Source of the DNA: JAIQFL01 sp035295745
Lineage (GTDB): Bacteria; Acidobacteriota; Terriglobia; Bryobacterales; Bryobacteraceae
Length of the DNA: 64,000 nt
Assembly: GCA_035295745.1 (NCBI GenBank)
Contig: DATGIL010000097.1
Coordinates: 42,065-106,064, forward strand
Direction of reading: 5' to 3'
The notes under the pieces were generated by a model. It had not been told where the DNA came from. It ran no database searches and saw nothing but the letters and a program-made list of their open reading frames with translations. Below are positions 36,989 through 46,603 of the stretch, in pieces. Position 1 is the stretch's first letter. The number at the start of each line of letters is the position of its first letter. The position numbers were made by a program, and so were the translations under genes.

Positions 36989-37672
36989 TTGATTGCCGAA
37001 AATGCGACGCTTCGAATGCTGACCCAAAACGCATACGGCGTTCAGGATTTTCAGATTGCAGGTGGGCCGGCGTGGCTGCAGACGGATGGATCCAGCATCG
37101 ACGCCAAGGCCGGCACGGAAACCACGCCGGCAGAAATCTACCGGATGCTCAAGACGCTTCTCGCCGAGCGCCTTCAGCTCCAGATCCGTCGGGAGACGAA
37201 GGAGATGGCGGTATACAACCTGACGGTGGCGAAGGGTGGGTCGGAACTCCAGCGAAGGAGGGAAGTTGCATGGCATCCGAGCCCGGTGTTCCGCTGCCGC
37301 CGCGCACGCTGCCGTGTGGGCGTGTACTGGAGGCTGCGGGCCCGGACTTTGTGGTCCGGCATCCATGGCGGCAAGGTTCCGATGACGGAGTTGATCCGGG
37401 CTCTCTCGAGAAGCTTGGGCAGGCCTGTCAACGATAAGACTGGGATCAGGGAACCCTTTGACCTGCGGCTGGAGTTCACGCCAGACGATGCCACCGCGGG
37501 GATCCCTTCGGCGCCCTCCGGCGATCCGGGGCGCGGAGCCGCCATTGACCCAAACGCGGCCCCTTCGATCTTCGCCGCAGTACAGGACCAACTCGGTCTG
37601 CGGCTGGAGCCTGCGAAAGGACCCGTCGAGATTCTGGTGGTCTATCACGCAGAGCGTCCAGCCGTCAATTGA
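36989..37672 (+). pseudogene. Truncated, frameshifted TIGR03435-like acidobacterial protein
   Basis: Family features are clear: ENATLRMLTQNAYGVQDFQI, AGGPAWL, MLKTLLAERLQLQIRRETKE, AVYNLTVAKGGSEL, and at the end RPVNDKTGIREPFDLRLEFT, QDQLGLRLEPAKGPVEILVV, YHAERP. The N-terminal signal peptide and the first ~70 residues are missing, with a stop just upstream. The middle (after GSELQ) is out of frame: the expected 'PAKEGSC' piece lies in the neighbouring frame, and the original frame resumes before KVPMTELIRAL. The gene is therefore probably dead. Intact members are exported proteins of unknown role that are greatly expanded in Solibacter. Confidence 0.7.
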
Positions 37673-37770
37673 TACTCGACACGATCGGTCCGTGATAACG
37701 ATCACGCCGCCCGAAATCTCGGTTCGCTTTTGTTACGTAGGGCATCTCGGGGAGGGAACGCAAACCAAAA

Positions 37771-38976
37771 ATGATGCCCCGACATGCTCTTGTCTTTTTC
37801 GCGGGGGTAGTACGACTTCTGGCCGCCGACCAATACGGCGATTTTCTATACCAAAGGCCCAATACCTGGCATCAACAGCAAGGCCCTGAGGGCCGACAAC
37901 TCGTAGCGCCGGTGCCGAATTCCAACACTTCTGTCGTTCTAACGTTTCTGCCGGCCAAACCGCTGGCAGGGGATTTTGCGCAGTCGTTTAACGCCGCCAT
38001 AAATGCGCAAACTCGTAGTGGGGAGCAAATGGTCAACGCGGGATATTCGCAGACCATGCATCTTGGTAACGCTCTACCCGGGCTTGGGCGTTTGGAGACG
38101 ATCCGCGACCGATCCGGGGTCACTCAATATCGGCTCTTCCTCGGCTTTCAGGCGGGCGGCAAACTCGAAATGATTCTGGGAGAGGCGGCAGATAAGCAGG
38201 CGTGGACTCGCTTCACACCGGATCTCGCACTATTCGTCTCGGGAATTCGCTTTTCCGGGGCGATTCCTGCACCGGGAACTCAGAGCGCACCGGACGCAGA
38301 CGTTTTTGGAGGCGGCCTTTCGGGCTGGTATGTAGGCAGTGAGAGCTCAAATTCATTCAATCCGAACAGCGGGAACTGGAACTTCGCGGCCAGTTACTCG
38401 TACTATCGGTTCTTTCCGGATGGGCGCGTGTACTGGGGATGGACGCTGCCGAAGGGAATGACTATGGACGCCTTCGATCGCGCCCCGGACCCCAACCGGA
38501 TGGGCAATCACGGCACTTATACGATTAGCGGCGGCCGGATTCACTTGGTGTGGGCGATCAAGGCGCGGTCGCCGGAGAATTGGCCGTTCTCGCGCGACCG
38601 AAACTCCATCACGATGGCCGGCACGGCTTACTATCCCATCGCATCGAGCGATAATTTGCGTCTGGCAGGGACTTTCGGCAACTCGTCCTACACGACCACG
38701 TCGAAGGGCAGTGGCGTGAGCGGAAGTCACAGCATCTCTTTCACGTCCGACGGGCAGTTCCGCGCCCAAGGTTTCACCGGTTCCGTCAACGCGGGGCCTG
38801 TCGCCGCCGGGACCACTTCAAGCACCTCGTCCGGCACCGGCACTTATCGCATCACCGGAAAGACCCTGGAGTTGACGTATAGCGGCGGACGCCGGGAGGA
38901 GCATTCCTTCTACCGCTACCCGATGGAGGACAACAAGCTGATCGTAATCGATGGCGGCATGTATCTGCGGCGGTGA
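37771..38976 (+). CDS. Exported protein of unknown function
   Basis: 401 residues. A short hydrophobic N-terminus (ALVFFAGVVRLLAA) looks like a signal peptide. The first half is an alpha-beta domain (QLVAPVPNSNTSVVLTFLPA, GVTQYRLFLGFQAGGKLEMI). The second half is Gly/Ser/Tyr-rich beta sequence with repeated 'YYRFFPDGRVYWG' and 'GTYTISGGRIHLVW' / 'GTYRITGKTLELTYSGG' strands, resembling the lipocalin-like or META-like folds seen in predicted secreted proteins. No catalytic motif is visible. It stands alone between a pseudogene and a DoxX-like gene. Secretion is inferred from the N-terminus only. Confidence 0.75.
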   Translation: MMPRHALVFFAGVVRLLAADQYGDFLYQRPNTWHQQQGPEGRQLVAPVPNSNTSVVLTFLPAKPLAGDFAQSFNAAINAQTRSGEQMVNAGYSQTMHLGNALPGLGRLETIRDRSGVTQYRLFLGFQAGGKLEMILGEAADKQAWTRFTPDLALFVSGIRFSGAIPAPGTQSAPDADVFGGGLSGWYVGSESSNSFNPNSGNWNFAASYSYYRFFPDGRVYWGWTLPKGMTMDAFDRAPDPNRMGNHGTYTISGGRIHLVWAIKARSPENWPFSRDRNSITMAGTAYYPIASSDNLRLAGTFGNSSYTTTSKGSGVSGSHSISFTSDGQFRAQGFTGSVNAGPVAAGTTSSTSSGTGTYRITGKTLELTYSGGRREEHSFYRYPMEDNKLIVIDGGMYLRR

Positions 38977-39087
38977 AGATTTCGGGAATTATTTCAATGC
39001 TGGGACGTCGATCTCGGCGTTTCCGCCTCGACTAAGAGGTGGAGGGATGGGGAAGCGCAAAACGCTCTTCCCACCAAAATTCGAAAT

Positions 39088-39531
39088 ATGACTTCTTTTG
39101 CCTATCTCAACCAAGCGTCTGTTGGACCGATGGCCGCGCGAACTGCAAATCAAGGCGCCATCTCTAAAAAAGCATTGTGGACAGGCCGCATCATCAGTTG
39201 GCTCGCCATTCTGTTTCTCCTGATGGACGGCGTGATGAAGGTGTTCAAACCGGTCTTCGTCGTGGAAGCTACGGTGCGTTTGGGATATCCCGAGTCGGCC
39301 ATCTTCGGCACCGGAGCTCTTCTGATCGCGTTCACGTTGCTCTATGCGCTCCCGCGGACTCGGGTGCTTGGCGCGGTCCTTCTGACGGGATACCTGGGAG
39401 GCGCTGTCGCGATTCAGGTGCGCGCCCTTTCGAGCCAGTTCGAATCGGTGTTTCCGGTGCTTTTCGGAGCGCTCCTCTGGGCAGGCGTCTGGCTGCGGGA
39501 CACGCGTGTGCGCTCTTTGACGAACGCGTGA
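39088..39531 (+). CDS. DoxX-like small membrane protein
   Basis: 147 residues with four predicted TM helices: GRIISWLAILFLLMDGVMKV, ESAIFGTGALLIAFTLLYAL, VLGAVLLTGYLGGAVAIQV and VFPVLFGALLWAGVWLRD. The 'DGVMKVFKP' after TM1 and 'LGYP' spacing are typical of the DoxX-like family. Function is unknown; relatives are associated with thiosulfate oxidation or redox stress. A second ATG at 39130 could be the start. It converges on the formate dehydrogenase operon with a 21-base gap. Confidence 0.82.
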   Translation: MTSFAYLNQASVGPMAARTANQGAISKKALWTGRIISWLAILFLLMDGVMKVFKPVFVVEATVRLGYPESAIFGTGALLIAFTLLYALPRTRVLGAVLLTGYLGGAVAIQVRALSSQFESVFPVLFGALLWAGVWLRDTRVRSLTNA

Positions 39532-39552
39532 TCCGCACCGGCAGCGCCGGGT

Positions 39553-40599
39553 TCAACTTAATGACGGCCGCCATCCGGGATTCCGGGGCGAGGCGGCCGT
39601 GGCGCGCCGATTGGCATCGCCATCCAGTGCCGATTCGTGCCCGGCGTGCACGATCGACCACTTCAGAGCGAGTCCGCCGGCGAGCGTGAGCAGCGCGGAA
39701 ACGATGGTGGCGGCGCGCCTCGGCTTTTTTCCTTTCGCCCGATGGATCAGCCAGGGTAACACCAGCCCGCATCCGACTGCCCCATACCAGAAGTTTCGTG
39801 CCTGCGAGCCGCGGACGATGGGATCGGCGGCGCGGCCTGTCTCGAGAAGATATGCGGCCAACGCACCCGTCTCGCAAATGTGCGCGGCGGTCTCGATCTT
39901 GCGCATAGCCTCGCGCGCGAAGTCGTCCATAAAAGGATGAATCGCCGAAGCCAGCGCCAGAGCGGCTGCCGAGGTCACCATCGAACTGGACGCCAGGAGA
40001 GCGCCCAGGGCACGGGTCCGCGTCCAGATCGGCGTACTTGTCGTGGCAAGCAGCACTCCGGGATAAGACATCATGATGAACGCCGGCCCCAGTCCCAGGA
40101 GCACCAGCCACTTAGCCGGTGCCCGCCTGAGCAAAAGCCGGAATGGGCGTGGCACCAGGCCAGGTGCATGAGCGAGCGCCAGGATCGTCACCGGGACACC
40201 GAAGCCGGTGAGGGCCCACGCGCCCAGATTCATTGGAGACGACGGTTTGAACACGCGCAGCATGTGCAGAAACCGCTCCGGGCGTCCGAGGTCCGCGATC
40301 AATAGCGGCGGGCAGGGGATCATCGTCGCGAACGAAACAAAGCGCGCGACCCGGATGAACCTCGCATAGTCTTTTCCGCCGAAGAACTCCGCCGCCGTGG
40401 CCAGCACAAAGCATCCGGAACTGATGCCCTCCCCGAAAAAGTAGAGCGCGATTTCCCAGCTCCAAAGAGGCTTTTTGAGCATCGGCAGCCCGTAATAGGT
40501 GGGCTCCGGCGCCCTGCCCGGAGCACCGATGCGTAGCATATTCCCGGCCGGAGGTAGGAGTGACGCGGGGATCGGTTCGAGAGCAAGCTGGCTGCTCAT
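39553..40599 (-). CDS. NrfD-family membrane subunit of formate dehydrogenase
   Basis: 348 residues with eight or more TM helices (for example WEIALYFFGEGISSGCFVLA, PMNLGAWALTGFGVPVTILA, WLVLLGLGPAFIMMSYPGVL, NFWYGAVGCGLVLPWLIHRA). 'GGxSSG' after TM1 in the NrfD/PsrC family corresponds here to GEGISSG. It is a quinone-reactive integral subunit without haem, unlike the cytochrome b subunit FdnI. It overlaps the iron-sulfur gene by ATGA (40596-40599). It links formate oxidation to the quinone pool, or the reverse, but the direction is not shown by sequence. Confidence 0.88.
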   Translation of the reverse strand: MSSQLALEPIPASLLPPAGNMLRIGAPGRAPEPTYYGLPMLKKPLWSWEIALYFFGEGISSGCFVLATAAEFFGGKDYARFIRVARFVSFATMIPCPPLLIADLGRPERFLHMLRVFKPSSPMNLGAWALTGFGVPVTILALAHAPGLVPRPFRLLLRRAPAKWLVLLGLGPAFIMMSYPGVLLATTSTPIWTRTRALGALLASSSMVTSAAALALASAIHPFMDDFAREAMRKIETAAHICETGALAAYLLETGRAADPIVRGSQARNFWYGAVGCGLVLPWLIHRAKGKKPRRAATIVSALLTLAGGLALKWSIVHAGHESALDGDANRRATAASPRNPGWRPSLS

Positions 40600-41411
40600 G
40601 CTTTTCCTCGGGCGAAGCAGAGGGCTGAAACCGCGGCCATCGCGATCGAAACAGCAAAACTGGCGAGATAATTCTTCTTCATTTGGGCAGCGGGGCGATG
40701 CGGCGCTTCGGGCAGATTGTAGACGTTCGGATGGTCCTTCAGCAGAAAGAATGCATTCAGCGCGCTGTATTCGCCCGATGCCTCATCGCCATACAGATAA
40801 GCATCCGTTTCGCCCCGAGCATGCAGTTCGCGGACGCGCTCCCGCGCGCGCTCCCGCAGTTCCCTCACTGGGCCGAACTGGATCGACTCGGTGGGGCACG
40901 ACTTGGCGCATGCAGGCGTCATGCCGTCCTTTTGCCGGTCGTAACAGAGCGTGCATTTGTGAGCCCGGCCGTCCTCGGAATTGCGGTCGAGGACGCCAAA
41001 GGGACACGCCGCGACGCAATAGGCGCAGCCATTGCAGACATCCTGCTGCACGTAGACACTTCCGAATTCGTTGTAGATCAGAGAACCGGTTGGACAGGCC
41101 TCCAGGCACGGCGCTTCGACACAATGCTTACAAACGTCGCTCATCATCAGCCAGCGCGAGGGCTGGCCATCGCGATCGAATTGCTCGACGAACGCAACAT
41201 GCCGCCAGGTCACCGAGTTCAATGCGACCGTGTTGTCGTAGCTCATGCCGGTCCAGCGGAAGCCGTCGGCCGGCAACTGATTCCACTGTTTGCATGCCAC
41301 CTCGCACGCCTTGCAGCCGATGCAAAGCGTGGTGTCCGTGAAGAAGCCCATCTCCTCACGGGGTTCGGGCGCAGGTGGCCGCTTCCACACGTCAATGATT
41401 TCGGGATTCAT
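40596..41411 (-). CDS. Formate dehydrogenase iron-sulfur (beta) subunit
   Basis: 271 residues with four cysteine clusters for [4Fe-4S] centres: CIGCKACEVACKQWN, CKHCVEAPCLEACP, CNGCAYCVAACPFGV, and CTLCYDRQ with ACAKSCP. A C-terminal hydrophobic helix (YLASFAVSIAMAAVSALCFA) matches the membrane anchor of FdnH-type subunits. The ATG at 41411 overlaps the stop of the catalytic gene (ATGA), which fixes the start 41 codons inside the longest frame. It carries electrons from the molybdenum subunit to the NrfD-like subunit. Confidence 0.92.
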   Translation of the reverse strand: MNPEIIDVWKRPPAPEPREEMGFFTDTTLCIGCKACEVACKQWNQLPADGFRWTGMSYDNTVALNSVTWRHVAFVEQFDRDGQPSRWLMMSDVCKHCVEAPCLEACPTGSLIYNEFGSVYVQQDVCNGCAYCVAACPFGVLDRNSEDGRAHKCTLCYDRQKDGMTPACAKSCPTESIQFGPVRELRERARERVRELHARGETDAYLYGDEASGEYSALNAFFLLKDHPNVYNLPEAPHRPAAQMKKNYLASFAVSIAMAAVSALCFARGKA

Positions 41412-44400
41412 TTGAACTGTCCTTCGGGCTGTTTCGGGCGCGGCGTCCCGGGAGTGGGACCGGTTTCGGGTCTGGGGCATGGTTCGAGCGGTCTGTCGTG
41501 GTGCACCTCTATCCGACCGGGCCTCACTTCGCACTGGAACACCTTTCCTTCATGCATGCTGACGTTCGGCTCGGTCACGATGGCCGTGAGATCGTTGGCC
41601 ATGCCGCCGGTCGTTTCCCCCGCGAAGCCCCAGTGCAGAGGCACCCCAATCTGATGAACCGTGCAGCCTTCGATCGTTAAAGGCCGGATGCGCCGGGTCA
41701 CCATCGCGCGGGCCTCGATTGCCCCTCGGAGATTCCACGCCACCATCCACTCGCCATGGCGAATGCCGCGCGATTCCGCCAGTTCCGGACTGATCTCAAT
41801 GAACATTTCGGGCTGAAGTTCGTTCAACCAACTGTTGAAGCGACTCATCGGCCCGCTGAGATAGTGTTCAGTGACCCGGTAAGTCGTCGCGACCACGGGA
41901 AATCGAGGATCGGCTGCGGGCGCCTTTTGATTCAGGGGAAGATCATACAGCTTGGTGGTCGGATTCTCCTGCTGAGAATAAAGTGGATTGAGGAGAGGCG
42001 ATTCTATGGGCTCGTAGTGTGTCGGCAGCGGGCCATCCTTGGTGCCCGCGGGCGCGAAGAGCCAGCCGCGGCCATCGGGCTTCATGATGAAAGGCGCGTC
42101 GCCGCTGATGGATGCCATCCCTGTTGAACCCTCGGGAGGCCGGTAGGACGGGGACTTGGTGGGCTCGAAATCAGGCTCGTCAGCGCCGGTCCAACGGCCC
42201 TGGGTTTCGTCCCACCAGATATATTTCTTGCGCTCCGACCAGGGACGTCCCTCGGGATCCGCCGAACACCGGTTGTACATCATGCGGCGATTGTGCGGCC
42301 AGGCGAACCCCCATTCGGGGCTGGTATAAAGGCCCGGCGTGCGTTTCCGGTCCTGCGCCCGATTGTGATTTTCGTCGGGAAAGACGCCACTGTAGATCCA
42401 ACAACCGCATGCCGTGCTGCCGTCGTCCTTCAACTCGGAAAATCCCTTCACCTGGCGGCGATCCGCCACTGTGTACCCGTTAATCTCCTTGAGGATCTTC
42501 GCGACATCCGGTTCGTCGGAGAGCCGGCTCAGGCGCCCGTCCGGCAAAATGGGCGGTCTGTCGTAATCGTAGTCCCAGGTAAGATTAAGAAGTCCCTGAT
42601 CCCGGGCTGCGGTCGAGCCGGCGTAGAGTTTCTTCAGACGCTTTCCCAGATCGTAAAGAAACGCTGCATCCGAGCGGCAGTCGTCCGGAGGATCGATCGC
42701 CCGGTCGTGCCACTGCAGCAACCGCTGTGTATTGGTGAACGAGCCTTCCTTTTCCGGGGAGGAAGCTGCGGGGACGAAGAACACCTCTGTGCCGATGCTC
42801 TTCGGATCGGGTCCCTCCGGCCCTTTGTACCAATAGCAGGCGCTTTCGATTTCGAACCAGTCGCGCACTACAAGCCATTCCAGCTTCTTCATCGCGGCCC
42901 GATGGAGTACGGCGTTGGGTGCGCCCGCCGCGGGATTCTGCCCGAACAGAAACATGCCCTTCACGCCGCCCTGCGACATCCGAATGGAAGTGGCGAGGTG
43001 CGAATAGTCGCCGTCCAGACGTGGCAGCCAGTTAAATCCGAAATCGTTCCCGGGTTGCGCGGCATCGCCGTACCATGCCTTCAGGAGACTGACCATAAAC
43101 TTCGGCAGATTCACCCAGTATCCGTGCTCCACCCGTTCCGATTGCAGAAAGGCCTTGAGCGAGCCGTGATCCTTGAGGATCGCAGGTTGCGGAATGTACC
43201 CGGGCAGGAGTTCGTAGAGCGTCGGGACATCCGTCGATCCCTGAATGCTGGCGTGCCCGCGCATCGCCATGATTCCGCCGCCCGGTCTTCCGATATTGCC
43301 TAGCAGCAGTTGCAGGATGCCGGCGGCGCGAATCATCTGCACGCCGGTAGAATGCTGCGTCCAGCCGACTGCGTAGACGATTGCCGTGGTGCGCTCCCGC
43401 CCGGAGTTCGCGCAGACCGCCTCGGCGACACGCAGAAACTCCTCCTTCGTGCAGCCGCAGGTGGAGGCGACCATTTCGGGGGTGTAGCGGCTGTAGTGGC
43501 GACGCAAAATATTGAGAGCACAGCGCGGATGTTGCAGGGTCGGATCGCTGGGAGGCTGAGGGTGGCTGATCCCGCCCAGTCGCTCACTGAATGACTGCGC
43601 TTTGATCTCAATTGGATTCTGCGTGGGGTGTTCGTCTTTCGGTTCGCCTTCGTAGTTCCAGCAGCCTCGCCCCGGATGGTACGCCCGCCGCTCCGGATCG
43701 TACCCGCAGAACAGGCCGTCCAGATCCTCGGCGTCGCGATAGTCATTGCCTATGATCGTGGCGGCGTTGGTGAAGGCCAGGACATATTCGCGGAACCATC
43801 GTTCATTCTGAAGTACGTAGTTGATCAGGGCGCCGAGAAAGACAATATCGGAACCCGTTCGGATCGGGACATATTGCTGGCACATCGCCGATGTGCGCGA
43901 AAAATGCGGGTCCACATGAATCAGCGTGGCGCCGCGCTCGCGTGCCTTCAAGGGGAAGCGGAATCCGACTGGGTGCGCCTCCGCCATGTTCGATCCCATG
44001 ATGAGGATGCAGTCGCTATTCTGCAAGTCCTCCTGAAAGCTGGTAGCCGCGCCACGGCCAAATGAAGTGCCCAGACCGGGCACCGACGCGCTGTGTCAAA
44101 TACGGGCCTGATTTTCGATGGAGAGAATTCCCAAGCCGCCATTCAGCAGCTTCTTGATCAGGTAGTTTTCTTCGTTATCCATCGTCGCGCCGCCCAGTGA
44201 GGCGATGGTGGTGACGTGATTCAAAACAGCCCCATCCCGCTCGGCAACGAAGGTGGCATCGCGCGTTTCCTTTACGCGCCGTGCGATGCCATCCATCACC
44301 CAGTCGAGGGGCCGCTCCTCCCAGTGATCGGAATACGGCGCGCGATACAGTGCTTTCTTGATGCGATGCGCATTGTTTGCGAGCTGGAATGTGTTGGCGC

Positions 44401-44632
44401 CCTTGGGACAGAGCGTGCCTTCGTTGATCGGGCTCTCCGGATTGCCTTCGATATCTACTATCGCGCCATCCCTGACATAGATAAGCTGGCTGCACCCCAC
44501 CGCGCAATATGGGCAGACGCTCTCGACTTTGGTCGCGCCACGGGTCCGCGATCCCTTGCCAATGGAGTTTGGGCTGAATGGCTGCCTGCGAATCGTACGT
44601 TCCCGCTCGCTGTTGCCGTGGCGCGTATGCAT
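41408..44632 (-). CDS. fdhA: Selenocysteine-containing formate dehydrogenase, catalytic (alpha) subunit
   Basis: One 1074-residue gene read through an in-frame TGA at 44096-44098 (residue 179). The sequence around it is ENQARI-U-HSASVPGLGTSFGRGA, which matches the Sec-His site of E. coli FdnG/FdoG and FdhF, where Sec ligates the Mo/W. Before it lie the N-terminal [4Fe-4S] cysteines (VCPYCAVGC ... LCPKG). After it come molybdopterin-guanine-dinucleotide domains (ILIMGSNMAEAHPVGFRFPL; GGGIMAMRGHASIQGSTDVP; QNPAAG) and a C-terminal MGD cap (IRPLTIEGCTVHQIGVPLHW). A SECIS-like hairpin follows the UGA. It oxidises formate to CO2 or does the reverse. No Tat signal precedes the first Cys motif and an in-frame stop lies 21 bases upstream, so an exported location is not supported. 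It is first gene of a three-gene operon. Confidence 0.93.
44067..44083 (-). promoter_or_regulatory. SECIS-like hairpin
   Basis: In the mRNA, GUGCCC (44083-44078) and GGGCAC (44072-44067) form a perfect 6-bp stem with a 5-base GGGCU loop, starting 13 bases after the UGA. The position and loop size match the upper stem of the E. coli fdhF SECIS, the SelB binding site. The loop GG is kept; the loop U of the usual GU is not obvious. Confidence 0.65.
44096..44098 (-). other. In-frame UGA decoded as selenocysteine
   Basis: The only stop between the two halves of the catalytic gene is TGA. It falls at the exact position of the active-site Sec and is followed by CAC for the conserved His. Both halves are intact and nothing else is disrupted, which argues against a nonsense mutation. 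Cys is found here in Sec-free homologues. Confidence 0.9.
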
Positions 44633-44923
44633 TTCTCCCCTCGCATTCCCAATTTACGCCAGCACGCCCGAGGAGCAATATAGAAGAAACACACTCACCC
44701 ATTAGCAAACAGACGATCGAGAACCGTTTCAAGATCACATGTGGATGGCGGCGAACAATTTCACAATTCCGGCGCGTGCCTTTGAATTCGTGGCCGATCC
44801 ACGGGTGAACCGCGTTGGCAAATTGGCAAAATGCGACGTCTTGACCACTCGTTCCGCTGAGGTAAAATAAGCGGGGGCGTATCCCGTAACGGAATATTCA
44901 TAAATGCAGTTGCACCTCTTCAT
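44633..44923. other. Divergent spacer between formate dehydrogenase operon and PAS protein
   Basis: About 290 bp without a gene. The fdh ribosome binding site (AGGGGAG) abuts 44633. Two TTGGCAAA-like runs at about 44815-44835 are suggestive of an activator or sigma54 region, but no complete -24/-12 element is present. Confidence 0.35.
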
Positions 44924-45814
44924 ATGCCAGGGCCTCCCCAGAGCATGAAGGCCGAGTCTTTGGAAATCGAGAGTCTGCGTCGACGGGTCCAAGAGCTCGA
45001 ATCGGAACTGCTGAGGATCCGCAGCGGGCAGGGCATCTCGTCTCAAACGGAAACTCCCGCGACATCGAGCGATTTGAACCTGCTCAACAGTATCGACGAC
45101 GGCTTTGCCCTACTGGACGCACAATGGCGCTTTACCAGAATCAATCGGAACGCCGAATTTATTCTGCGGCGCCAGTCCGGCAGTCTTTTGGGCAGATGCC
45201 TTTGGGAGGAATACCCCGAACTTCTCGGCACCACGGCGGAGCAGACCTGCCGGCGTGTGATGGAAGAGCGCGTTGCCCACGAATCCCAGGAGTATCTCCC
45301 GTTTCTCGGAGGCTGGTTTCAAGGACGATGTTTCCCCTCCCCGGATGGCGGGATTTTCGTGCTCTTTCGCAACATCACCGAGCAGAAGACCGCCGAGGCC
45401 GCGCTGCGCTGGAACGAAGAGCGATGGCGCTCGCTGGCAAATGCCCTTCCGCAGTTTGTCTGGATCGCTCGCAGCTTCGGCGAAGTCCAGTTCATCAACG
45501 ACTACTGGTACGAATACACCGGCCTCTCAGCCGGCGATCTCGGCACGGCCGATTGGTCCAAGGTGCTTCCCGTTGAGGACCTGGAATTGATCGCGGAAAT
45601 GTGGCGCCAGGCGATCGCTTCGGGCACGGAACAGTCGTTTGAATATCGCGTGAGGCGCGGCTCTGACGGGATGTGGAGATGGCATCGCGGACTGCACCGC
45701 CCCGAGCGAGACCGCAGCGGGACGATCGTCCGATGGATCGGCATCGGTTTCGACATTCACGATCTCAAGATCGCGCGGGAGGCGAACCACGCAACCGCCG
45801 AGGGGCGCCTTTAG
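44924..45814 (+). CDS. Two-PAS-domain protein without an output domain
   Basis: 296 residues. An N-terminal coiled coil (ESLRRRVQELESELLRIRSG) is followed by two PAS domains. The first is at about 50-160 (SIDDGFALLDAQWRFTRINR; IFVLFRNITEQKTAEAALRW). The second is PAS_3-like at about 165-285 (QFINDYWYEYTGLSAGDLGT; EYRVRRGSDGMWRWHRGLHR). It stops right after the second PAS exit helix (DLKIAREANHATAEGRL) where a kinase or GGDEF domain would normally begin. It may be a free sensory module acting by contact, or a truncated kinase. It is divergent from the formate dehydrogenase operon. A second ATG at 44945 is a possible start. Confidence 0.8.
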   Translation: MPGPPQSMKAESLEIESLRRRVQELESELLRIRSGQGISSQTETPATSSDLNLLNSIDDGFALLDAQWRFTRINRNAEFILRRQSGSLLGRCLWEEYPELLGTTAEQTCRRVMEERVAHESQEYLPFLGGWFQGRCFPSPDGGIFVLFRNITEQKTAEAALRWNEERWRSLANALPQFVWIARSFGEVQFINDYWYEYTGLSAGDLGTADWSKVLPVEDLELIAEMWRQAIASGTEQSFEYRVRRGSDGMWRWHRGLHRPERDRSGTIVRWIGIGFDIHDLKIAREANHATAEGRL

Positions 45815-45868
45815 CTGTTCGGGTGTAGTTGTTTCCCAAATCCTGAAGGTCTTAGAGTCGCACGGACC

Positions 45869-46603
45869 ATGCGCGACCCCGGGAACGCCTGCCGTCGTAT
45901 CGGAACTTTGCTGCTTCTATTCATGAGTTGTGCGGGCCGGTGCTTCTCGCAAACCCCGCCGATCATGGCTGGAGTGGTCGCTGGAGTGCCGATCACGGAG
46001 ACAGTTCGGACCTACGAGTACAGCGGGCGCTTCGGTGGAGTCTTCGATGATCGGTCGCCGACTCGCCGCTACGTAGTGGGAGGAACGGTGGGGGCGCGTC
46101 TGACGGGGCGTTTCGCGCTGACGGCCGATGTGCTCTACCGCCGCTATGGATACGACTACAACTCCTTCGCCGGATACCCCGTCCCGCTGACTTTCACGCA
46201 TTTCCGCGGCACCGGTGGGTCGCTCGAGATTCCTCTCCTCCTGAAAGTGGACCTGGTTCGCAAGCGCTCCTTCGTGCCGTATGTGGCAGTGGGGGGTTCG
46301 TTCCGCCATCTCGTCGGCATGAACGAGACGGAAACCTTTTACAACAACGTTTCGCTGAACAATCCAATAGAGCTGCAGCAGTCCAGATTCACCCGGCCGA
46401 TGGTGCTCAAACACCGCGTCGCGCTCGCTCCGGTGGTTGCGGGCGGGGTCGAGTTCCGGGCCGGCAGGCTCGCGATGGGGCCCGAGATCCGTTACACCCG
46501 CTGGGTGGGCGACACTCTGGGCGGAGTGGGCGATCCGATCCGCTGGAACTGGCATCAGCTCGACTTTCTGATCCGTCTTACTGCAGGTCCCCGGCCTCGT
46601 TAA
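45869..46603 (+). CDS. Outer-membrane beta-barrel protein
   Basis: 244 residues with a signal peptide (IGTLLLLFMSCAGRCFSQ). The rest is alternating beta strands with aromatic girdles (YVVGGTVGARLTGRFALTAD, VLYRRYGYDYNSFAGYPVPL, LLKVDLVRKRSFVPYVAVGG, GPEIRYTRWVGDTLGGV) and ends with an amphipathic strand, HQLDFLIRLTAGPRPR. This is the OmpA-like or OMP_b-brl small barrel type. Ligand and role are unknown. It is 54 bases behind the PAS protein but functionally unlinked as far as sequence shows. Confidence 0.78.
   Translation: MRDPGNACRRIGTLLLLFMSCAGRCFSQTPPIMAGVVAGVPITETVRTYEYSGRFGGVFDDRSPTRRYVVGGTVGARLTGRFALTADVLYRRYGYDYNSFAGYPVPLTFTHFRGTGGSLEIPLLLKVDLVRKRSFVPYVAVGGSFRHLVGMNETETFYNNVSLNNPIELQQSRFTRPMVLKHRVALAPVVAGGVEFRAGRLAMGPEIRYTRWVGDTLGGVGDPIRWNWHQLDFLIRLTAGPRPR

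Noticed and set aside
44084..44098. Stop codon separating two formate dehydrogenase ORFs as a nonsense mutation
   Set aside because: It is TGA at the exact Sec position with the conserved His after it and a SECIS-like hairpin; both halves are otherwise intact.
44810..44840. Sigma54 promoter upstream of formate dehydrogenase
   Set aside because: TTGGCAAA occurs but no -12 GC element at the proper distance.
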